DNA of 64,000 nt from Eremomyces bilateralis CBS 781.70. Its lineage: Eukaryota > Ascomycota > Dothideomycetes > Eremomycetales > Eremomycetaceae. Positions 12,587 through 23,373 of the stretch are shown piece after piece. The translations under genes and the position numbers were made by a program. The DNA is taken from contig NW_022985071.1 of assembly GCF_010015585.1 (NCBI RefSeq), positions 209,292-273,291 on the forward strand. Direction: 5' to 3'. How positions within the stretch are numbered: position 1 is the first letter of the stretch; the number at the start of each line of letters is the position of its first letter. The notes beneath the pieces are model-generated. The model was not told the DNA's origin. It saw nothing but the letters and a program-made list of their open reading frames with translations, and searched no databases.

Positions 12587-13177
12587 CTATACAAGATAGC
12601 AATGAGCCTCCTCCGTCCGTTCCGATCCATTCGCTAATGCCCATGTCTCGTTCGAATTCCGAACCCCCAAACCCATCCTAAGGTATCCAGCCGCTCCAAA
12701 CTCCATGATATGCACAAGACTTGCATCCCAATGTATCCTCCCTTGCGTCCAATAATGTCCTGCAATAATTCCGCCTGGCATACCAAATGCATATCGTAGC
12801 CGATGCGATTCAAACGACTGCCTTCGATGACTCAACTGGTGCAAAAGGGTCAGCACAGCCCAGGCATCGAACACGATGTAAGAGAAAAGAAAGTGGAGGA
12901 CGCGAGCCCTCGTCAGACTAGGAAAAGATTCATAGAGGCGTCCGAGTAGAAGGCTCTAATGGGTATGCCAATATCACTTACAACTGCGTGAATTCTTCAG
13001 CGGGAGACCCAAAGCCTGGAAGCACATGCTCAGGTGAGAATGTTTTATGGACAGCAAAGGAGATGGTGATGATGAAACGTCCAGCCAGCACGCTGCTGAC
13101 GGAGAAAAGATCGCCAATCCTAACTTCCGACGAGTACAGCAAAACGACATCAAAGTCGGACTTTCATGATTGTGCAT
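12587..13177 (-). pseudogene. Unidentified gene, probably broken (hydrophobic protein remnant)
   Basis: Two minus-strand blocks join across a good intron (donor TTGTAAGTG at about 12982, acceptor TTCCTAG near 12920) in phase 2. They read AEEFTQLFLTRARVLHF and on through FDAWAVLTLLHQLSHR to a TAG at 12587. The upstream block reads YSSEVRIGDLFSVSSVLAG in the required frame, but a TGA lies just before it. The adjacent frame, with an ATG (MHNHESPT), runs into it only after a one-base shift. Either there is an undetected first exon with a weak AAG acceptor, or the gene carries a frameshift. The family is not recognised; the hydrophobic stretches hint at a membrane protein. Confidence 0.35.
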
Positions 13178-13258
13178 AGTAGTGCTGGGGCCGATGAACT
13201 GGAGGTTCGTGACTGTGAACGGTTAGAAGGAAGAGAGAAAAACAGTGTGCCTATCATA

Positions 13259-15733
13259 CTATCGTGGACGCACATCCACAGGGCGAGGTCGATCCCGCGG
13301 GAAATCCATTAAGTGGGTGCGATTTGTGGTGTTGACTGTGCGAATTCTTGCCTCTTCAGGCGCCCTTACCGCCCTTGCGGCTGGATTCGGGTGCGATTGA
13401 AGTTCAACGTAGCCAGGCGGACTCCTCCGCTCCATCCCATATATCTCACGATGACTAGGCTGTGACTCGAAAGCAGGTCTTTCAGACGGATGATGAGGAT
13501 GAGGATGAGACGAGTAAACACTACGCTCAACAACACGCGGACTTTCTCTTCTGCGGTAACTGTGACTTAGAATAGAAGACTCGGGAGGAAAGGCAAGACG
13601 TCGAGGTGCTTCAACTGCCAACGCGCCCCTACCTGGGGATTCAACGTAATGCGGAATGGGACGAGAAATATCATGCGCTACAGGTAGTCGATCCTGCCCT
13701 CGTGGCGACTTTGGCCGATTAAGGCTGGGATAGGTGAGGTCCACAACCTTTGGTGGTGTCCTTCGACGCGACGATTCCACCAGTTGTGCACTTTGGTGTG
13801 CGCCAGGGTAGTCAGGGCGAACGCGCTTGTATGAAGGGTCATGAACCTCATCAGTATAAGCGTCATGCCAAGACTTCCGTTTCACCAGCAGATTTGGTCT
13901 TCCCTGAGCTGCAGTGCTAGCCTGTTGCCTAGGACCACGAGCTTCTGGAATAGCCTGACGTGGGTCATACGGCTCAACTCGATCACGAGGGGGTTCATGA
14001 CGATTTATCCTAGCATACTGATCCTTTGCTGGATCACTGCTGAATGGAACGTTCTGCGGACTGGCCGCCTCAATGGATGGTAGCGCGACATCTTCATCGC
14101 GAACTTGCCGGGGAGGACTCTGTCTGGTGGTGGGCTGAGTGGGCTGGCTACTAGTTGGAATAGGTTCTCTATGTGTTAGTTCGGGCGCACGTCTGGAAGC
14201 ATGATCCTGGATATGGCTGTCCTCTACGTAAAAACGTGATGGAGGCTGTCGACGCTGCTCAAGATGAGGTTCAGAGACTTGCAGCGCTCTTACTGGTGGC
14301 GGGATTGGTCGATGAGATCTCTGTCGTGAATAGTAAGCACATCTAATTATATTATTGCGATCTCGGGAGGACATACCTCGTACGCATCATCGGGGCGAGA
14401 CCTCGCAAGTTGCCGCGGTATGTCGTCGACATATGGATGCATTGGTCTTGTGGGGTGCTGCGGTGACTCATAGATGAATCGTTCGGATTGTGGAGCAGCG
14501 TACACTCCACGAGGTGGAGGCGCTGCTTCAGAGACGTACACACGCTCAGGTCTCGTAGGAATTAGCCGGGGAGGAGGCTCGTATGCTCGAGGGCGGGTGG
14601 ACAGAGTGGGTGGAGGAGGATATGGTAGCCGCATACGACCAGGGACGCGGATGAGGTAAGTCCCACGATGCCTTCGAGATTGAGGATGAGGCACCCATTC
14701 AACATTATCTGGCTCATCCCATCGGATATCTTGGTGCCGCAGTGGACGCGACGTGATCTCAACGCTCTCATGGCGTTCTTCTGTTTGGTCGTCACTTGTG
14801 GTGCCGTCATCTTCATCCTCGGAATCATCGATGACGATGATTTCGCGGAACATCTCCTCGAGCTCACGCTTGCCAGAGTCATTCTCGCCACGCCATTTCA
14901 TGAGTCGATCAAGTGTCGTCGGTTCAACCCTCGACCGAGCTTCATGATACGTATTTTGCTTCAGCAATTTGTCGTAATTGGTATATTCGTGTCGGATATG
15001 TGCGACCACCGCGAGTTGAACTCGCCGAGGGAGGGAAAGCTCTGCGGCATTTCCTACACGGGAGGTTCCGTTCCGAAAGGCGTGTTTGATGATATTATCA
15101 AGATCTTTTTTTGGGATTTTGGGGAATAGATCGCGAATGGCGAGTCTAACTTGCTCGCTCGTTTCCTTGGAACTATGCGATTGCAAGGATTTGGCCAGTC
15201 TTGATGTGTCAACTGTATCTTTGTTCTTCCGGAATTGACCATGATGGATGGTATATCCCTCCCATTCGCAGGCGAGATCAACGATATCATTGGGAAAGTG
15301 ATGACCTATTCGATGAACATGATGGGCGATCTTTTCGGGGTTATTGTGAGCTCGGTTCTTTGGTGCTACCTACATGGATGTCAGATATTGTTCAAAACAC
15401 AATTTAAGCTCGGACGATGCGACTTACCGAGACAACATGGACATCGAGTCCTCGCTTCCTGCAAAGCTCTTTACATCGAGCAGTGAGCTCGGGGGCGCCC
15501 GTGGGAACGAATGTATATCCTGGAGGGGCATTTGCATTATATGAGATCTGTAAGACTTGTTAATAATAACACCAACGGACGGAACAACATCTGCTGACAA
15601 TGGACTGGAGTTTCTTCTTCTCTTGGGTTACATGCTCCAACACAATTTTGTACGGCTTTTTCTTCCTTTGCGTATGACGCTCGCCAAGGCGAGGTAGCCT
15701 CGAGGCTAAAGAGCGATCGTTCACTCTCGTCAT
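13259..15733 (-). CDS. DUF2293-domain protein with long Arg/Pro-rich tail
   Basis: Four exons (15733-15599, 15547-15428, 15369-14377, 14320-13259) encode 769 residues with introns of 51, 58 and 56 nt, all in phase 0. The N-terminus (KKKPYKIVLEHVTQEKKKLQ, then APPGYTFVPTGAPELTARC) and the following AIRDLFPKIPKKDLDNIIKH / RVQLAVVAHIRHEYTNYDKL block match the fungal DUF2293 family. The end of that domain is near VEPTTLDRLMKWR. After it comes an acidic patch (IIVIDDSEDEDDGTTSDD) and about 500 residues of low-complexity Pro/Arg/Ser/Tyr-rich sequence. The family has no established function; the basic disordered tail suggests a nuclear or RNA-associated protein, which is inference. The ATG at 15733 is the first true ATG of the exon. 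It is divergent from the LYR gene. Confidence 0.85.
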
Positions 15734-16037
15734 GTTCGTCGCAGTGTCCGTGAATGCGAACACCCCATCTTCCAATCACAGAAAGGTTCCGAGGTAATAG
15801 GAGGACCTGGAGATTAGCATGCCATTAACTGGAGCAAACAAGGACAAGCAGACGAGAGATCTCTAAAAGAGAAGGAGGAATCTAATGCAACTACGGTTGC
15901 CTCTGAAGCTACGACACTATGGGCACTTGTAAAGTGATGAAGTGCGGATGGAAGATGCAGGAGGAAAGTGAGGCGGTTCAAGGGCGAGTTGTTGGTGGTG
16001 ATAAAGAGTATTGGTCCAACACAGATGCACCGGCATG

Positions 16038-16084
16038 CACGTGACTTTAGCAATCACGTGCCTTGATAGGCGTCATGTCACGTG
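16038..16084. promoter_or_regulatory. Cluster of three CACGTG E-boxes in a divergent promoter
   Basis: Perfect CACGTG palindromes lie at 16038-16043, 16055-16060 and 16079-16084, within 47 bp, in the 584-bp space between the DUF2293 and LYR start codons. The last two are preceded by T, giving the TCACGTG form bound by Cbf1-like bHLH factors in yeast. Such a cluster is a plausible shared regulatory site; binding is inferred. Confidence 0.5.
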
Positions 16085-16317
16085 CAGATCTATCAACAAA
16101 CATCTCCATCATCCCTGTCGAGTGAACGCTGCTAGAGATTCAGCAGTAGTGAGAGGTATGGATACAGGTATGAGCTTCAAGTTCCAACTTTACTCGCCAA
16201 ATGCTAATAAAACCATAGTAATTTGGGCGGACAAGCATGCAGGCCCTCTCCCTTAGGCGTATACTTCCTAACCCATCTCCCTCCATCCCAATCTCGTAGT
16301 CCCAATCCCGTATCACC

Positions 16318-16713
16318 ATGCCTTCTCCCCCCCAAATCATCCACGCTTACCGCACCCTCTATCGCACCGGCCTCCGCGCCCTCAAATACCACCTCCACCA
16401 CCGACGCGCCCTCCTCACCCACCTCCGGCACGCCTTCCGCACGAACCCCCCCTCCGCCTTCTCCCCCCAAAAGATCGCGAACACCGTGACGTTCCTGCGG
16501 GTGGCGGCGCGGCGGCAGCCGGCGAGCGTGGAGTATCGGGTGTTGGTGAACTTGCTGAATGCGGGGTATCATCGGGAGCGGCGGCTGGCGAAGGGGAAGG
16601 CGATGCCGGTAGTGGGGACGGTGGAGAGGGGGGTGAGAATGCATAGAGTGTATGAGGGGTTGGATTGGGAGGTGAGGATGTTGAATGAGAGTATGGGGAT
16701 GTGCTTGCAATGA
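16318..16713 (+). CDS. LYR-motif small protein (mitochondrial Complex1_LYR-like, DUF1763 type)
   Basis: This intronless gene encodes 131 residues. The N-terminus IIHAYRTLYRTGLRALKYH carries the LYR signature (Leu-Tyr-Arg) followed by a basic amphipathic helix, as in LYRM proteins that bind the acyl carrier protein in mitochondria and help assemble respiratory complexes, Fe-S clusters or mitoribosomes. A second conserved-looking helix reads ANTVTFLRVAARRQPAS. Which complex it serves cannot be told from sequence. The ATG at 16318 follows a CACC context. The gene is convergent with the CCDC25 homologue, with only 166 bp between stop codons. Codon use shifts from C-ending to G-ending along the gene, as in its GC-rich neighbours. 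Confidence 0.75.
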   Translation: MPSPPQIIHAYRTLYRTGLRALKYHLHHRRALLTHLRHAFRTNPPSAFSPQKIANTVTFLRVAARRQPASVEYRVLVNLLNAGYHRERRLAKGKAMPVVGTVERGVRMHRVYEGLDWEVRMLNESMGMCLQ

Positions 16714-16879
16714 GGTGGACTGGGCTGGAAGGAAAGGGTCGTATATACCCCTCAAATATGTATCAACACGCGTTGCATTGGATAGACAGCATCAGGCGCT
16801 TTGGGGTCCACGAGATACCCAACAACCGTCTTAGCCATCTATGTAACTCATTAAATAATCCCCTCCCTCACGAATCTCT

Positions 16880-17919
16880 TCACCAGAAGTCATCTTCCTC
16901 ATTCGCCCCTCGATTCTGATTACTCGACTGCTCCATCGCCTCCTCCGAAAACAAATCGTCGTACGCGTGATCCTTCTGATACGCCTTCTCCTTCCGCTCC
17001 TTCGCGATCCGCACCTCCTCCTTCGACTGTAGATCTTGTCAACACGGCCCTGCAATCGGAAGACCTCTCAAGTGCGGTGAATTTAAACTTACCCTCGCCT
17101 GCCGCGCCGCCTGATCCCGCCGCCGCAAGTCCTTCTGCCGGTCCTCTTTCTCCTCCCGGAGATTTGGATGCCGTTCGACTTTCGTCTTGTTCAGGCGATT
17201 GACGATGGGGTTTTCGCGTTGGGGGATGTGGATTTTCTTGACCTGATGGCCGTTAGATACCTTATGACAAATTGTTACGATGATCTCGAACGGTACCTTC
17301 TTGTTGTCCTTGAAGCCCACCTGGCCAGCGTCCATACGGCCGTCTTTCTTGAGGTTGGACCATGGAGTGTAGATGACGGTGACGTTGTCCTTTTTGTTTC
17401 CTGGTTAGGAGGTTAGACTAGATTACACGAACACTTCGATCTGGATGATCTCCCAGGTGGCATACCTTCTATAGAATTCGCCTTCGTCAACTGCGCGCAG
17501 TCTTCCAACAACTCTGTCGGAATTTCATTCCACGTCTGCCCGTCCGGCAACCGCAAGTAGACATGTGCACTCGACAAATTGTCGACGTGGAACTATATCG
17601 AGTACTCTAGTCAACCCAATACTCCGTGCCGCCATAGAAAATTTATCGAGCTTACCCTACAGCGCAGTCAGCACCCATATAAACCCACCCAGACAGGCTC
17701 GAAGTCGGCGACAACACTCACCACACATCCTCCTCCCAGCCAAATTTAATCAATTCTTCATCTGATACAGAAACATCTGTTAGCCTAATCCGTTCTTCCT
17801 CGATAAATCGGCGGATGCGTGCCGCGAAGGGATCGTGAGCATGTACTTTCAAATTTGTCTTTCCCCACATAGATGAAGGCGGAGGGCGACACCACATTGC
17901 TGGTGAAGAAATAGACCAT
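16880..17919 (-). CDS. CCDC25/Jlp2 homologue (NFACT-R, formerly DUF814, domain), with a 1-nt exon
   Basis: Model of eight exons: 17919-17847, 17761-17722, 17656 (one base), 17592-17466, 17400-17297, 17242-17093, 17026-16880; the seven multi-base exons plus the single G give 213 residues. The start [12 protein letters not shown], then [79 protein letters not shown] and the [20 protein letters not shown] block track the CCDC25 family almost end to end, and the length (human about 208) fits. The C-terminal third is a charged coiled coil ending DDFW. Known relatives include human CCDC25, a membrane-reported DNA sensor, and yeast Jlp2; the NFACT-R fold is linked to RNA or ribosome contacts. Its role in moulds is unknown. 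The conserved Trp-Phe-His codons (TGG TTC CAC) can only be formed if the single G at 17656 is kept. Confidence 0.9.
17593..17721 (-). other. Twin introns separated by a one-nucleotide exon
   Basis: On the minus strand the first intron is 17721-17657 (65 nt, donor GTGAGT, CTGAC branch, acceptor CTGTAG). One G (17656) follows, then a second intron 17655-17593 (63 nt, donor GTAAGC, TTGAC branch, acceptor ATATAG). Removing the 129 bases as a single unit would give TG joined to TTC and break the frame; retaining the second intron meets an in-frame TGA. Both units have normal length and complete signals. Confidence 0.8.
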
Positions 17920-18303
17920 GGTTACGCCCGTGCGGGGATTTGTAGGAAAATATAGTGGGCGAAGGGGATGGTCTGTTGAAGATGATTTTATTATCGGTCG
18001 TTTGGAGGGAATGCGGCGATATAACGATGTATTCGGAGGTCTTCTCTTAGGAGGGGAAAAATGGTAGAGCAGGCAATCACTGTAAAACGAAGGGGTTGGC
18101 CTATGACAATCTTCACCAAGAGTTAATATAAAACAGAGACATTATTTTCTCGATCGTAACGCTGCTTTACGCATGATAAACGTGATAATATCTACAGAAT
18201 AATCGATAAAACACTCCTGGTTCAACCATGAAGCCTACGTCCAAAAACGCCAAATTCCCATCCCAGCCATACGCCTAATACTCTATCATCACCCCGCCGA
18301 AAA
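17920..18303. other. Intergenic between the CCDC25 homologue and ynd1
   Basis: About 380 bp between two head-to-tail minus-strand genes; it should hold the CCDC25-homologue promoter and the ynd1 3' end. No further gene is seen. Confidence 0.4.
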
Positions 18304-20539
18304 CTAATCCACACTCTCCTTCTCCCTCACATGCCATATCGGACTCCTCCCCCCCCTCACCGGACTCCCCGTCCGACTCCTCACCAACCGATCCCGACTC
18401 TCCACCCGCGCCATCAACCCCTCCCCCCCTCTCCCTTTCCCCGGACTCCCTACCCCCAATCCCAACGCCACCCCTTGCCCGATCAAATCCCCTCCCGACG
18501 GTCCATCCCCCCTCGGCGTCGCCCATCCGGAACTCCGCCCCGCCGCCGACACCAATCGTGAACTCGACGGCCGCATCGCAGACGCGGATACCGGCGACTC
18601 GTCGGAGTACGCCTCCTCGACGTCGCCGAGCTCGAAGGCCGCAGGGTCGTCGAGGTCGGTGGCGGCGACACGCTCGTAGCGGGGATCGCGGTGGGAGCCG
18701 AAGACCTGGGTGACGAGCTTGAGGGGGCCGGCGCGGTGGCGTTTGGTTGGTGGGGGCGGGGCGCGGCGGAGTTTGGCGAGGAGGGAGGAGCGGCGGGTGC
18801 GGCCGAGGAGGAGGTAGGTGGCGAGGAGGAGGATGAGGGCGAAGAGGAGGAGGCCGGGGATGCGGCGGGGGGAGTCAGTGGAGAGGGGGTCGGGACGGTC
18901 TTTGGGGGGAAGGGGGGAGGTGGTGTGGTTGGTGGAGGAAGAGGGGTGGGAGGGGAGAGAGGAGCCGCCGGCGGGGTGCCAGTCGGGGGTGGTTTCGACG
19001 TTGAGTTTGTTGGGGCCGAAGCCGACGAGGTAGGGATCGGTCATGGCTTTGGGGGCGGGGGGGACCTGGGAGGAGGCGTAGAGGATCATTTTTCCAAGGG
19101 TCCAGGAGACCTCGACTCCGTCGATCTTGTCGACGGCTTGGAACGGGTCAACGTAATCGGTGGTCGACTTTGAGCTCGCGGACAGACCGTGCTTGTCGCC
19201 TTTGGATTTGCTGTGTTTTAGGGTGGTGTTATGGGAGGATTGCTCGATCCCAACGCGAGGCACGCCGATCCCCTCGTGAAGCATGTTGATGAGCCAACTG
19301 GCCTTGAAGCACACTTCCCTCGCCGTCTCCTCGTCCACCTTTTTGCCCCATTGCTTGCCGACCTGGCCGCTCTGGATCGCTCCCCACGGCTGGCTGCAGA
19401 ATTGGTCTACCATGGCTTGATAGCTTTTGAAATCGTAACCCCGGTCGGTGTGCGCCATCTCGAACACTTGGTGGGTGGTATGCCAGTACTCGCTGACGCC
19501 AACGAAATGGTTCACATCGAAGTCGAGCGCTGGAGTGTGTACGCCGTGCACGAGACATGGCTTGTCGGGACATGGTGCATCCTTTTCGAGGAGCGGGTAC
19601 GTTGCGTGCAAGCATTCCGAGAAGATTCCGGTGCCCAGCAAGTGCGGCTTGCGTCCAAGCCACTCCTCCGACCCCTCAGTAATCGGTTTTCCTTGCGTCG
19701 TGACGTTGAGTCCCTGAGGCAAGCATGGATCGGGCACCTCTGCGAGTTTGTGTTCGGTGTAATCCAGCAATTTGTTGACGTATCGTTCCCGTGCTTTGTT
19801 AACGCCGAACTCCAGCCACGTTGTCACGAAGACCCGGTACTCTTGGGGCAACCCGTCCATGGTTCGCAATCGGAGGAGCGTCAGGTCGTTCGCATGCTTC
19901 TCGGCTTCGGTGGTGTTTGGCGCGAAAGCAATCTGTGCCGATGCACCCCCCATATCCAGGAACCCATACGTATGATGATCTTTCCCATGGTCATGGTGTT
20001 CCGGTTCATCAAAGCTCTGTAGTAGGTAGTTCGCAGCGATCCAACCGTACAGCCCTTCGGTCTCTCCTGGGATGATCTGAATGTGGATGTCGCAGTCTGG
20101 GAGGTGGAAGTTGGTGTGGGATTGTGCATAAGCGCAGACTTCTTTTAGGATGGCCGATTGTTCATATGGTTGGAGGAGTCGCATGCCAGCCGTGGCGAGG
20201 AGGAAGATCGGGGTATTGGCGACTTCATCTTTTTCGACGATGTTGAGAGCATGCGAAAACAATTCTTCTAGATAGCCGCCGACCTCTTCCGGCTTATCGT
20301 TGAATGTGGATATCCCTAGGAGAGAATTAATCTCGACAATTGCAATCGTGGCTTAAATATACCGTACCAGGCTTCTTCTTGACGGTCCAGTCCTTTCTGG
20401 TTTCGAGTCTCGGAAGGCTACGCAGGTCTTTTGCGTTGGCCTTCGCGCGGGCCTTATCCGGCTTCAACCATTTGTATACATGGAGTCGAGTGCCCGATGA
20501 CCCGGCATCCAAAATAACCCCGTAACTCCACTTGCCCAT
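18304..20539 (-). CDS. ynd1: Golgi apyrase, GDA1/CD39 nucleoside phosphatase (Ynd1-like)
   Basis: Two exons (20539-20368, 20315-18304; intron 52 nt) encode 727 residues. All apyrase-conserved regions are visible: ACR1 ILDAGSSGTRLHVYKW near residue 9, ACR2 LLATAGMRLL near 96, ACR3 ETEGLYGWIAANYLL near 143, ACR4 FLDMGGASAQIAF near 176, and ACR5 with WTLG near 462. One strong membrane helix follows at about 544-561 (GLLLFALILLLATYLLLG) and then a cytosolic Ser/Arg-rich tail of about 165 residues. In yeast, Ynd1 hydrolyses nucleoside di- and triphosphates in the Golgi lumen, which removes the GDP/UDP made by glycosyltransferases. Unlike yeast Ynd1 there is no hydrophobic segment before ACR1, so topology is as in Ynd1 with a C-terminal anchor. 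The GT90 enzyme at 38.4 kb would be a consumer of the same Golgi nucleotide-sugar cycle. Confidence 0.93.
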
Positions 20540-21743
20540 CTGCTTGCATGGATCGCGTTATCGTTAAGAAGGATGTTATGATGGCAACGTCATAGGGAGA
20601 GCAGGAGAAAGAATTTGTAGGGTATTAACGAGTGACGGATACAAACGATTGTTAAGGAAAGCGCAGCGCACACTCAATGACACAACAATGGCATGAATTG
20701 GGTGGAGCGGGATCCGATGGGTGGAAAGCCAGGAGGAGAGAACCAGGAGTTGTTGTAAGGAGGTTGGCGAGTTCCACGAGATTCAGCAACGCATCACGAT
20801 TGGGAGATTGGGACACGACGGGATCAGATCAGGAAGGAACAAGGAACAGAATCGATTGCACGACTACGCGTCACCCAAAAATACCAGCCACTCAGAGATA
20901 GGCCGACGTTTATCCCCCATGTTTCAACGCCACACACTGACAGGGGGCATGGCCCGGTGTTGCATCCGTCGTATCGATTATCAGCATCCTCCCCCATCCC
21001 TCTCCTCCCTCCATCAGATAATTGTCATTCTCCAATCCGGTAATGTTGCCTCTCAAGCTGATGCATCGTACCTTTGCTTATATGTGGCGAGATCTATATT
21101 AATAGGATCTGCCCGTCCACGCAGCTCTCGGCTGTGTACTCCATGCTTCGGCCTTGATCACCAAGTTCGCTTCTCAGATTCTCTCCTAGCTCGGGTGACA
21201 TAATCTGTCGAAACAGCGACCCCTCACTCCCCTGGCAACGATGCAGAGCGAGTGGACGAGAGGAATGGAGGCTGCAGGCCGATTTTGGTCGAATGCTTAC
21301 TATGGTACTTGTAACTAGTGCTCAACATGCCTGTGCGCATTCTATGAAGTCGGAATCAGAGTTCCGAATCTTGGTGACTGGTGGTTTTGATAGGCTACTG
21401 AGTGATACTGACTTATCGATATCGGTACCTAGGTTCGTAAGGAGGACGGCACTGATCCGACTCCTGCAACCCAAAGCGCGGGTTTGAACTTCAAAGAGTC
21501 CGCTAACTGCGCTTGCCTGCGTACCCTAGAATGGGAATTGCGTTGTAGTGATTGGTTCATGTCGATGGCATCAGGCAGCAACTTTATGAGGATATTAATC
21601 GAAGGGAAGTCGGAAGTGAACTGGTTTTCTCAAAACGTAGGATAAACAGTCCTGTATTCACCAAGTCCATCCGTTTAGTCGTGTCATCTTCTGCCAGCAG
21701 CATCTCAGTACACATCTGTATCAATCAAAATCCAATACTCACC
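20540..21743. other. Intergenic, no supportable gene
   Basis: Upstream region of ynd1 and of the truncated methyltransferase. Short frames only, without domains. Confidence 0.45.
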
Positions 21744-22284
21744 ATGGCCTCCCTCCCCCAACCTCACCCCCGCCCCTGCAGACACCACCTTGACCACCAC
21801 ACCTCCACCGGCGGCCACCTCACCACCCTCCTCGACGCTGGCTGCGGCCCAGGCATCGTCATCCGCGCCCTCGCCCCCCACTTCACCCATGCCATCGGCC
21901 TCGACCCCTCCGAAGGCATGGTCTCCACTGCCCGCTCTCTCGGCGGCACCTCCTCCACCGCCGAACCCATCCGCTTCGAGATCTCGACGGCCGAGGAGCT
22001 GGGAGTAAAGCTCGACCCCCCGGTGGAGGAGGGTAGCGTCGATCTAATCGTCGCGGCCACCGCGGCGCATTGGTTCGATATGGAGGCGTTCTGGCCGCGG
22101 GCAGCAAAGGTTCTGAAGCCGGGAGGGACGGTGGCGTTCTGGTACCGATATCTTCTGCTTTAGTACCTGCACATAAAAAATCGGCAGTTGACACATAATT
22201 ACACCACATGCCAGCCGGTCATGGAAGTTTGCCTCTCCAGGGGTTGCTGTCCGCATCAGCTCACTCTATCGAAATGATACATAG
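21744..22284 (+). pseudogene. Truncated SAM-dependent methyltransferase (class I, methyltransf_11 type)
   Basis: The ATG at 21744 opens a frame that ends at 22163 (139 residues). It contains the SAM-binding motif I LLDAGCGPGIVIRALAP, the acidic loop IGLDPSEGM, and the later strands VDLIVAATAAHWFDMEAFWP and KVLKPGGTVAFW, as in fungal methyltransferases resembling trans-aconitate methyltransferase. Two faults are seen. The N-terminal helix region before motif I is shorter than usual and low in complexity (SLPQPHPRPC). After AFW the frame stops; an intron 22142-22240 (GTACCG to CTCCAG) would restore Trp and give a Cys-Cys-Pro-His stretch like the family's, but it hits a TGA after 12 codons. The C-terminal half of the fold is therefore missing. 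I read it as a decayed or truncated copy. Confidence 0.55.
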
Positions 22285-23373
22285 ATCGCGGAGGCACTAT
22301 CAAACTCGGTCCAGAATGGCATCTTGCTTGATTCCGTCATTCACCAGCTATTCGACACTTGCTGCATTTCAATTAATCCAGACGTACGTTGTATACCTAT
22401 TTATGGAGGTTGTAGCTAATGTTCTATCGCAGGAGAACTACAAGGTCGTAGCCTTTAGGCCTAACATCAGAGGCATTGGTAGCTATCAGCTTGATCAGGA
22501 GTATTTTGCTCGTCCTAATGCACCTCTTGATTCGCTTCTACGGTGACATTTCAAACAGGCAGTCTTAGCAAACATGAGGAATGAGGGGGAGCCGATATTT
22601 GAGCACGATTTCCCGCCTGGTTCCAATATTATTGGAAATATACTCCATGGTCCAAAGGCAGCTGGGAGAATGGAGTCTGAGCTATCTGGCCGCCTTGGTG
22701 CTCAAACGGAGTTATTCCCCTGAGCGCCTTGCCATTACACCGAACAACTCTTAAGTTGTTCCCATCTCCCCAGCAGTATGAAAGAACATCGCTACTCTCA
22801 ATGAGGCGTGGACAAGTTCAAAGTTTATGGGAAGCGATTGTCTGTCATTCGGGAACGAAAGAAAACGACACTCACCGGGCGCCAAGGGTTGATAGCGATA
22901 ACGGCGATCATATTTCGTAAATTTCCAGATTAGACCATGATCGATTCTTTCTATCGTCAGCACGAGACGCGTAACAACCCAATGGGAGCCGAGAGAAAGT
23001 GCATGAAGAACTTCACAAAGCTGATATGAAAGGCCAAAACAGACATGGCGCTTAATGGATAACAGGCTAATGGAAAACAGGTTAATGGACAACAGCAGTT
23101 CCTATCTACAACATCAGGACATCACGGCGACCAGAGTCTCTTCAGAGGGAGGTATATGGATGGAGGAGAGGGGAGGGAAAGGGGAAAGGCTGTGACGCGA
23201 ATATCACGATGGAGGGGAAAGAGTTAAGTGGACCATAGACGCCCACAGTGCAATAAGTTTTTTGAGACCATCAAGGTCAATATCCATGGCATATCGTACT
23301 CTAGGTGAACCAGGATCAAAATAATTTCTGTCCTACGCCTTGTTTTGTGAACCCTCCCAAAAAATCCTTCAAG
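22285..23373. other. Intergenic, upstream of lia1
   Basis: No supportable gene. The part near 23145-23220 is purine-rich (GGAGG/GGAAA runs) shortly before lia1 and may belong to its promoter. Confidence 0.4.

Noticed and set aside
18691-20022. Long plus-strand frames (160 and 263 codons) antisense to ynd1
   Set aside because: They are shadows of the highly biased ynd1 coding strand; Gly/Glu-rich translation without domains.
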